Shown here: positions 34,624 to 41,025 of the stretch, piece by piece
Position numbering within the stretch: the stretch's first letter is position 1
Layout: every line of letters starts with the position of its first letter
Assembly (NCBI GenBank): GCA_964291485.2
Contig: OZ220224.1
Coordinates: 558,001-622,000, forward strand
Direction of reading: 5' to 3'
From: Kistimonas sp964291485
GTDB lineage: Bacteria > Pseudomonadota > Gammaproteobacteria > Pseudomonadales > Endozoicomonadaceae
DNA length: 64,000 bases
Made by a program: the position numbers and the translations under genes
Notes under the pieces: model-generated
The model's input: only the letters and a program-made list of their open reading frames with translations
What the model was told of the DNA's origin: nothing
Databases searched by the model: none

Positions 34624-35475
34624 CTAAGCTGCTTTTGCCAACTCGAAATTCATGGGAGTCATATACCCCAATGAACTGTGTCGGCGGGTTCGATTGTAAT
34701 CGACTTCAATGTATTCAAACACCGCCTGCCGCATCTGCGCCCGATTCATCATTGGCTCATGATGTATAGCCTCAACTTTCAATGAGTGGAAAAAACTCTC
34801 TACGCAAGCGTTATCCCAACAGTCGCCTTTACGGCTCATACTCTGATGGCAGCCGTTTTTCTCGATCATGTCTCTGAATACTTGAGAGCAGTACTGACTG
34901 CCTCTATCGCTATGAAATAGCACACCAGCAGGAAACCGTCGGCGCCAGAGCGCCATGTTCAATGCATCACACACCAGGTCAGCTTTCATTGTGGTTCCCA
35001 TGGACCAGCCTATGACTCGACGTGAGAACAGATCAATGACAACGGCCAGATACAGCCAACCTTCGCTGGTTTGCAGATAGGTGATATCACCGGCCCATTT
35101 CTGGTTAGGCGCTGTGGCTACAAAGTCACGCTTGAGCAGGTTAGGCGCAACAGGCAACGTGTGCTTGCTGTCAGTCGTGACCCTGAATCTACGAGCGGCC
35201 CTGGGAACAAGACTCTGTCGTTTCATGCTGTCCTGAACGGTTTTGATACAGCAAGGCTGACCAGCATCCTCCAGGTCTTTCTGGATACGACGAGAACCTG
35301 AACGAGACTTACTCCTCCGAAATGCCTCCAGAATCAACCCGTCACGAAGCTGCTGTTTGACAGCGCGATGACTGGATTTATGGCGGGTTCTTTCCCAGCG
35401 GTTGTACCCACTTCGCGAGACTCGTAGAACAGAAGCCATCCTGACCAGAGAAAACCGGCTCCTGTTCCTGAGCAT
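34624..35475 (-). CDS. IS3-family transposase OrfB (DDE integrase domain), element 1
   Basis: The 283-residue catalytic half has an rve-type core with DDE residues: D in WAGDITYL, D in LFHSDRGSQYC and E in NACVESFFHS, followed by RRHSSLGYMTPMNFE. All catalytic residues are present. It is normally made as an OrfAB fusion through -1 frameshifting at the A_AAA_AAC heptamer at 35499-35505. Confidence 0.93.
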   Translation of the reverse strand: MLRNRSRFSLVRMASVLRVSRSGYNRWERTRHKSSHRAVKQQLRDGLILEAFRRSKSRSGSRRIQKDLEDAGQPCCIKTVQDSMKRQSLVPRAARRFRVTTDSKHTLPVAPNLLKRDFVATAPNQKWAGDITYLQTSEGWLYLAVVIDLFSRRVIGWSMGTTMKADLVCDALNMALWRRRFPAGVLFHSDRGSQYCSQVFRDMIEKNGCHQSMSRKGDCWDNACVESFFHSLKVEAIHHEPMMNRAQMRQAVFEYIEVDYNRTRRHSSLGYMTPMNFELAKAA

Positions 35476-35489
35476 AAAGCGGAAGCGCT

Positions 35490-35774
35490 CTATTTTTGGT
35501 TTTTTGCGAAGTAGGTGGCCGCCTTTTTTAGAATTTCAAGCTCCTCAGCCTGCACCGCCAGTTGGCGCTTGAGTCTGGCAACCTCAGTCGCTAACGCAGA
35601 CTCTCGCTCACTGACCGTCTTTTTTCTGAGCGCTGCGGATCGCCATGCGTAGAGCTGGGACTCTTGCAATCCCAACTCCCTGGCTGCTGACGGGATACTG
35701 GTTTTTTCGGCCAACCTCAGGGCTTCGGCTTTGAATTCCGGTGAATGATATTTACGTTTTTTCTTGGTAGTCAT
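35490..35774 (-). CDS. IS3-family transposase OrfA (helix-turn-helix), element 1
   Basis: This 94-residue OrfA has a helix-turn-helix (FKAEALRLAEKTSIPSAARELGLQESQLYAWR) and a leucine-zipper-like helix (ALATEVARLKRQLAVQAEELEILKKAATYF). Near its 3' end lies the slippery heptamer A AAA AAC in register (complement of 35499-35505), five codons before the stop, linking it to OrfB in the -1 frame. Confidence 0.93.
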   Translation of the reverse strand: MTTKKKRKYHSPEFKAEALRLAEKTSIPSAARELGLQESQLYAWRSAALRKKTVSERESALATEVARLKRQLAVQAEELEILKKAATYFAKNQK

Positions 35775-35834
35775 TGGTCACCTCAGAGAGTGATTTTACT
35801 CCCTTAAGAAGGTGTCCATAATTACTTCCTCAGA

Positions 35835-36188
35835 TCATTTGTAAAAGCCAATGGCGTCAGGATTTTGCTCATTGACATCAACGCTGTCAGCGCCCAGTTG
35901 GTTGATTGCATAGTTAAGCAACAACTTGCCGATGCCTTTTCCTCGTGCCTGATTGAGCATGAATAGCATCTCAATATTGGCATCGTGAACACCGATAAAA
36001 CCCAGAATTGAGCCACTGTCGTCCTTAACGCATTTCAGGGTGACGGAAGGAAAAGCCTGTTCGATGATAATCGGCTTAAAAAATGCAATATCGTCTTCTG
36101 TAATGAAGTCATGTGTCGCTCGGACTGAATTTTCCCAGACATTCAGTATTTCTGCGTAATATTCAGGAAGCACATTTTCAACAATCAT
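35835..36188 (-). pseudogene. GNAT acetyltransferase, 5' part, truncated by an IS
   Basis: The 117 remaining residues run from MIVENVLPEYYAEI (AGAGG precedes the ATG at 36188) through acetyl-CoA motif A (NQARGKGIGKLLLNYAI) to GFYK. There the reading frame runs straight into the IS end, whose first triplet TGA acts as stop. The last 26 residues (RMGFRV...LHMKL) lie beyond the element at 34510-34593. Motif A is intact but the C-terminal strand is lost, so activity is unlikely. Resembles YiaC-like N-acetyltransferases. Confidence 0.9.
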
Positions 36189-36305
36189 ATCTGCCTCTAC
36201 TTGGTGCAATTGTTTTGATGTGCAGCCGTGGGGCTGGAATCCTAGCATATCAAATTTGGATATGTATATGAGTCACTAGCATGTGCATTATTGAGTGATC
36301 AGCAT

Positions 36306-36920
36306 TTATAGGTATTGCTCCTCGTTATAACTGGCGATCACTGTGCCACAGAAGATTGCACCACCTGAAAGTTTTTCAGCAGGATATTGACTATTGTAAG
36401 GCCTTAACCAAGGAGAGCCATCAATGTAAATTAAATTGCGTAGTCGGATGTATCCATTATTGATATAAATGACTGAGTTTCCTTTGGTGGGATCTTTGTC
36501 AGGATCAACATAAACAATACTTCCATTTCTATAAAAAGGCTCCATGGTTTCATCTTCAAGTGTATAAGCGAATGTACGAGAACCACGGTCTTGTTTAGGG
36601 CAAGTTATGTTTTGATTGATTTTTTTTACTGATAATGTATCCCATTCGATTAAGTCTTTGGAGGTGAGTAATGGAACTTGAAAGTTTATTTTTTCACTAG
36701 GCTCGCAACCATGATAAAGTGCATCAAAACTCATGCCGAGTGCTTTTGCAAAAATATACACTTTATCAAGTGTATAGCCCTTTCTTCGGTTTAGAACATT
36801 TGATACATAGCCTTGAGTTACTCCCATCTTTTTAGCTAACTCCAGTTGAGTTAGGTTTTGTTTTCGACGTTCTAACTTGACTCTATCAATCCAATGAACT
36901 TCCCCCGCTTTTGTGGACAC
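36306..36920 (-). CDS. CI-like transcriptional regulator with a chimeric start
   Basis: The frame encodes 204 residues: an HTH_3 domain (LERRKQNLTQLELAKKMGVTQGYVSNVLNRRKGY) and a degenerate S24-type C-terminal domain (AYTLEDETMEPFYRNGSIVYVDPD, then WLRPYN). In place of the catalytic Ser of the GDSM-type motif it has Thr, so self-cleavage is doubtful. Its first codons (GTG TCC ACA AAA GCG GGG GAA) lie inside the IS end. Across the IS the native start reads MDWID, with ATG at 38183-38185. AGGA inside the IS could serve as ribosome site for the GTG. Confidence 0.8.
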   Translation of the reverse strand: MSTKAGEVHWIDRVKLERRKQNLTQLELAKKMGVTQGYVSNVLNRRKGYTLDKVYIFAKALGMSFDALYHGCEPSEKINFQVPLLTSKDLIEWDTLSVKKINQNITCPKQDRGSRTFAYTLEDETMEPFYRNGSIVYVDPDKDPTKGNSVIYINNGYIRLRNLIYIDGSPWLRPYNSQYPAEKLSGGAIFCGTVIASYNEEQYL

Positions 36921-36948
36921 CTCATTCCTAATCCAATGAGGTGCTTAA

Positions 36949-37305
36949 ATGACAAGTTACAGACCTGATAAACCAACGCGTCGCTACACCAATGAGTACA
37001 AAGTCAGTGCTGTTCGAATGACCTTCAAACCTGGTGTGATGATCAAAGATGTCGCTGCCTACCTAGACATCCATCCGTTTATGTTGTCTCGTTGGCGCAA
37101 AGAATATTTTGAGGGCAGTCTTGTGGCCGATGAACGCAAAGTCTCCAGAAATCTTGAGACTATCCCCAGAAAAAAAGAGCTGACTGACAGCGAGCGGATC
37201 AAGAAACTCGAGGCCGAGAATGCCGCTCTCAAAAAAGAGGTCGATTTTCTAAAAAAGTGGGAAACGTTTCTCGCGGAACAACGCAGGAAAGATTCGCGTT
37301 CATAG
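36949..37305 (+). CDS. IS3-family transposase OrfA, element 2
   Basis: This 118-residue OrfA has a helix-turn-helix (YKVSAVRMTFKPGVMIKDVAAYLDIHPFMLSRWRKEYF) and a leucine-zipper region (IKKLEAENAALKKEVDFLKK). The slippery heptamer A AAA AAG at 37251-37257, in frame as CTA AAA AAG, lies before the stop and links to OrfB by -1 frameshift. Confidence 0.92.
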   Translation: MTSYRPDKPTRRYTNEYKVSAVRMTFKPGVMIKDVAAYLDIHPFMLSRWRKEYFEGSLVADERKVSRNLETIPRKKELTDSERIKKLEAENAALKKEVDFLKKWETFLAEQRRKDSRS

Positions 37306-38141
37306 GGTTCCACCATCAGCGTTTCGGGATTCGCTTTCTCTGTAAACGTCTGAATGTTACCTGCAGTGGCTTTCATGCTTGGCGAAACCGAAAGCCTTGT
37401 CAGCGTAAACTTGATGACCAGTTGCTTTTACAGCGCATCCAGTCTGTCTTTGATAAAAGCAAGGGACGCTATGGAAGCCCGCGCATCTTCAAGGTGCTTC
37501 GTAACCAGGGGATAAGTGTTGGCAGAAAACGCGTAGAGCGCTTGATGCGAGAAGCTCAACTGAAAGGCCGTGTGGCTCGCATTTATCGCAGAAAGCCTCT
37601 GCCACAACGAGCTTGTGACCCTGTGCCTAACATTCGCAAAGATCTCCCCAAGCCAACGGCGATTAACCAGCACTGGACGTCGGATGTGACCTATATAAAA
37701 CTACAAGGACGATGGATGTTCCTGGCTGTCGTGCTGGATCTGTATTCACGGAAAGTCGTTGGATGGTCGCTAAAAAACAACCGGACAGCGGCTTTAACCA
37801 AAGCTGCCCTGTTGATGGCCATCAGAAATCGACGCCCTCCGAAAGGGCTTGTTTTTCACTCAGACCAAGGCATCGAATTCCGAGCCACAGAGCTTCATAA
37901 CGTACATAAACGCTATGGGTTCATACCCAGTATGAATCGCGCCTACCGATGCACTGACAACGCGGAGATGGAATCATTTTTTCATTCATTGAAAGGTGAG
38001 TTGATTACTGGAACCACATTCCGCAGTGTTCACCACCTACGTGATTCATTAGCTGGATATATACAGCATTTTTATAACCGTGCTCGACTGCACTCAAGCC
38101 TTAATTATCAATCTCCGGTAGAATACGAGGCGGCAGCTTAG
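37257..38141 (+). CDS. IS3-family transposase OrfB (DDE integrase domain), element 2
   Basis: The catalytic half, in the -1 frame to OrfA. It contains the HTH_21 region (YGSPRIFKVLRNQGISVGRKRVERLMRE) and an rve core with D in WTSDVTYI, D in VFHSDQGIEF and E in NAEMESFFHSLK, ending RLHSSLNYQSPVEYEAAA. All catalytic residues are present. Translation most likely proceeds as an OrfAB fusion, so the displayed start is only the open frame boundary. Confidence 0.92.
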   Translation: MGNVSRGTTQERFAFIGFHHQRFGIRFLCKRLNVTCSGFHAWRNRKPCQRKLDDQLLLQRIQSVFDKSKGRYGSPRIFKVLRNQGISVGRKRVERLMREAQLKGRVARIYRRKPLPQRACDPVPNIRKDLPKPTAINQHWTSDVTYIKLQGRWMFLAVVLDLYSRKVVGWSLKNNRTAALTKAALLMAIRNRRPPKGLVFHSDQGIEFRATELHNVHKRYGFIPSMNRAYRCTDNAEMESFFHSLKGELITGTTFRSVHHLRDSLAGYIQHFYNRARLHSSLNYQSPVEYEAAA

Positions 38142-38177
38142 CTGTAGAAGGGTGTCCATTTTATCGGGGGAAGATCA

Positions 38178-38510
38178 CAATCCATAGTTTTACAGGACTT
38201 AAATTTTCATGTTGGAATAAAAACCTGGACGGCCTGAGTATTCTTAATCCGCCCCCACGCTACCGCCCGGGGATTCAGCATCAAGACGTTGAGCGTCTAT
38301 TCCGCACAGCCGGTTCCCAGTATCTCAGGTTTGCATTGTCAAACGAGCAGTCGTGCATTGGACCAGATATCTAGTGTGTAGACTATGGTTTTAAATGCTT
38401 ACCAATTGTCATAAAACGAAGAAAAGCCCCAAGAAGGGGCTTTTCTAATCGATTAGTCGTGTATTTAGGGTGAAACCACGCCAACCACAAACAGCCGGCA
38501 GTCTTGAGTA
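38178..38510. other. Gap between IS element 2 and parC
   Basis: The first few bases hold the severed native start of the CI-like regulator (ATG at 38183-38185, minus strand), and its former promoter should lie in the next ~100 bp. A plus-strand frame with residues LDGLSILNPPPRYRPGI is open to 38371 but has no usable start; I do not call it a gene. The parC terminator closes the interval. Confidence 0.5.
38421..38445 (-). terminator. parC terminator
   Basis: A perfect 10-bp stem (GAAAAGCCCC / GGGGCTTTTC) with the 5-base loop AAGAA lies 66 bp past the parC stop. Confidence 0.88.
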
Positions 38511-40784
38511 TTATTCCTCGGGATCATTCCCCTTACTGATGGTCTCGATCCAATCCACCTTCTGGAAACCGCGGGGCAGCTTGTTACCGCGACGGCCGCG
38601 TTCACCCCGGTAGTGATCCAGATCAGACGGTTTCAAGCGGATATAACGCTTGCCGGAATGGACGACCAGGGTATCGTCTACGGACAGCAGGGCGACACAG
38701 ACCACGTATTCCTCTCGGCTCGCGGCCTTGGCAGAAGGAATGTTGATCAGCTTATTCCCCTTGCCGCGGGCCATGACCGGCAGTTCGCTGAGCGGGAATG
38801 CCAGCATCCGGCCTTCGTTGCTGATAGCGACCACGAAGAGTTCTTCCTTCGCTTTCACCGATACCGGCGGCAGTGCCCGCGCCCCTTTCGGCAGGGTCAG
38901 TGCGGCCTTGCCGGCTTTGTTGCGGGCACTCAGGTCGGCGATGCGGGTGACGAAACCGTAACCGGCGTCACTGGCCAGCAGGTAGTGGTCGTCGTCATTG
39001 CCGATCAGTGCCGCGTCGAAGGTGGCGCCGGGCGGCGGGTTGACCCGACCCGTCAGCGGCTCACCCTGGCTGCGAGCCGAGGGCAGGGTATGGGTGGCAA
39101 TGGTGTAGGCCCGGCCGGTGGAATCCAGGAATATCGTTGCCTGATTACTGCGGCCCTGGACGGACAGCAGGTAACTGTCGCTGGACTTGTAGCTGAGCTT
39201 GGCGGCTTCTATATCGTGGCCTTTGGCGGCGCGTACCCAGCCTTTTTTCGACAATACGACAGTGACTGGGTCGGCGCTCATCAGTTCGGTTTCGGACAGC
39301 GCACGGGCTTCGCTGCGGATTGCCAGGGGGGAGCGACGCTCGTCGCCGAAGGTTTCGGCATCCGCTTTCAGTTCTTTCTTCACCTGCGTGCGGAGGCGAC
39401 GCTCGGAGCTCAGGGTCAGCTCCAGTGCATCCCGTTCCTGGCTGAGTTCATCCTGCTCGCCACGGATCTTCATTTCTTCCAGCTTGGCCAGCTGGCGCAG
39501 CTTGATCTCCAGGATCGCTTCCGCCTGACGTTCGGAGAGACCGAACCGGCGCATCAGCGCGTCCTTGGGTTCATCCTCGGTGCGGATGATTTCGATGATT
39601 TCATCAATGTTCAGGAAGGCAATGAGCAAACCTTCGAGGATGTGCAGACGCGCCAGTACCTTGTCGAGGCGGTGCTGAAGACGACGGCGGACGGTTTCTG
39701 TCCGGTAGGTGAGCCACTCGAACAGGATCTTGTCCAGCGCCTTCACCTGCGGCTTGCCGTCGATGCCGATCATGTTCATGTTGACCCGGTAGGTGCGCTC
39801 CAGGTCGGTGGTAGCGAACAGATGGTTCATTAGCTGTTCGGCATCCACCCTGTTGGAACGGGGCGTAATCACCAGGCGGGTCGGGTTCTCGTGGTCGGAT
39901 TCGTCACGGAGGTCGGCGACCATAGGCAGCTTTTTCTTCTGCATCTGGTCAGCGATCTGTTCCAGTACCTTGGCACCGGAGACCTGGTGAGGCAGGGCGG
40001 TAACGACGATATCCGGGCCTTCCCGCATATAGACCGCACGCATCCGCAGGCTGCCACGACCCTGGTGGTACATCTTCAGGATTTCATCCCGCGGGGTGAT
40101 GATCTCGGCTTCGGTCGGGAAGTCCGGCGCCTTGATGAATTCGCACAGGTCTTCCACCCCGGCGGCTGGGTTGTCCAGCATGTGGATGCAGGCCTCGGCC
40201 ACTTCCTTCAGGTTGTGGGGTGGAATATCGGTCGCCATACCGACGGCGATGCCGGTGGTGCCGTTGAGCAGCAGGTTGGGCAGCCGGGCTGGCAGGGTAC
40301 AGGGTTCGTCCAGGGTGCCGTCGAAATTGGGTTGCCACTCCACCGTGCCCTGTCCCAGCTCGCTGAGCAGTACCTCGGCATAGGCCCCCAGGCGAGCCTC
40401 GGTGTAACGCATGGCGGCGAAGGATTTCGGATCATCCGGGGAGCCCCAGTTGCCCTGGCCGTCGACCAGTGGGTAACGGTAGGAGAAGGGCTGAGCCATC
40501 AGCACCATGGCTTCGTAACAGGCGCTGTCGCCGTGGGGATGGTATTTACCCAGTACGTCACCGACAGTACGAGCGGATTTCTTGTACTTGGCCGTGTTCT
40601 TCAGGCCCAGCTCGCTCATGGCGTACACAATCCGGCGCTGCACGGGCTTGAGGCCGTCGCCGATGTGAGGCAGGGCCCGGTCCAGGATTACGTACATGGA
40701 GTAGTTGAGGTAGGCCATTTCGGTATAGGCCCGCAGTGACTGGCGTTCGACGCCGTCGTCACCGATTACGATCTGGTCCGTCAT
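38511..40784 (-). CDS. parC: ParC, DNA topoisomerase IV subunit A
   Basis: This enzyme subunit cuts and rejoins DNA to separate daughter chromosomes. Of 757 residues, the N-terminal domain has GKYHPHGDSACYEAMV (quinolone-determining region; Ser and Glu positions wild-type) and the catalytic Tyr in AAMRYTEARL. The C-terminal half shows ParC-type beta-pinwheel repeats. parE is not adjacent in this window; upstream lies an unrelated AT-rich gene. Confidence 0.97.
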   Translation of the reverse strand: MTDQIVIGDDGVERQSLRAYTEMAYLNYSMYVILDRALPHIGDGLKPVQRRIVYAMSELGLKNTAKYKKSARTVGDVLGKYHPHGDSACYEAMVLMAQPFSYRYPLVDGQGNWGSPDDPKSFAAMRYTEARLGAYAEVLLSELGQGTVEWQPNFDGTLDEPCTLPARLPNLLLNGTTGIAVGMATDIPPHNLKEVAEACIHMLDNPAAGVEDLCEFIKAPDFPTEAEIITPRDEILKMYHQGRGSLRMRAVYMREGPDIVVTALPHQVSGAKVLEQIADQMQKKKLPMVADLRDESDHENPTRLVITPRSNRVDAEQLMNHLFATTDLERTYRVNMNMIGIDGKPQVKALDKILFEWLTYRTETVRRRLQHRLDKVLARLHILEGLLIAFLNIDEIIEIIRTEDEPKDALMRRFGLSERQAEAILEIKLRQLAKLEEMKIRGEQDELSQERDALELTLSSERRLRTQVKKELKADAETFGDERRSPLAIRSEARALSETELMSADPVTVVLSKKGWVRAAKGHDIEAAKLSYKSSDSYLLSVQGRSNQATIFLDSTGRAYTIATHTLPSARSQGEPLTGRVNPPPGATFDAALIGNDDDHYLLASDAGYGFVTRIADLSARNKAGKAALTLPKGARALPPVSVKAKEELFVVAISNEGRMLAFPLSELPVMARGKGNKLINIPSAKAASREEYVVCVALLSVDDTLVVHSGKRYIRLKPSDLDHYRGERGRRGNKLPRGFQKVDWIETISKGNDPEE

Positions 40785-41025
40785 TCTGTCGTCCGGTTCT
40801 GAAACGGTTTTCCAAACATAGCACCGCCGGGCCGGTGTCTCAGGTTCGGCGCGCGGTGTCAGTGGGAAAGAATAATCGGCATAGTTTGCCAGTTATGGGG
40901 GCGGGATGGCCAGTGGGAGATGGGGCAGCGTGTGAATTGCAGTGAATTATTAAATGCCACTTCACACGCTGAATGCTTGATGAATGGGGCTGTGCTTTCG
41001 GCAAACGAATCAGTTGCTGATTGAG

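Larger units (their letters stand above)
34594..35837 (-). mobile_element. IS3-family insertion sequence, element 1
   Basis: This 1244-bp element has imperfect terminal inverted repeats TGATCTGAttcAGTAAaaATGGACAtC (left) and the matching right end, which starts TGATCTGA and ends at the conserved TGGACACC. It is flanked by a 3-bp direct repeat TTT (34591-34593 and 35838-35840). It encodes orfA and orfB in the -1 relation expected for IS3, and begins TG and ends CA. It interrupts a GNAT acetyltransferase gene. Confidence 0.93.
36895..38177 (+). mobile_element. IS3-family insertion sequence, element 2
   Basis: This 1283-bp element has imperfect ~27-bp terminal inverted repeats. Both ends share TGA-CTTCCCCCG, a variable 6-mer and TGGACACC. 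They start TG and end CA, with a 3-bp direct repeat CAA on each side (36892-36894 and 38178-38180). It is oriented opposite to element 1 and carries a different OrfA/OrfB pair, so it is not a second copy of it. It was inserted between codons 2 and 4 of the regulator at 36306-36920. Confidence 0.93.

Noticed and set aside
36306..36920. Prophage around the CI-like regulator
   Set aside because: No phage structural, integrase or lysis genes lie nearby; the neighbours are two insertion sequences and housekeeping genes.
38613..39833. 406-codon plus-strand open frame opposite parC
   Set aside because: It lies entirely on the antisense of a certain parC gene, shows no domain, and is the expected shadow of its GC-rich codon use.
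39891..40739. 282-codon plus-strand frame opposite the parC N-terminal region
   Set aside because: It is antisense to the conserved ParC catalytic domain and resembles no protein.
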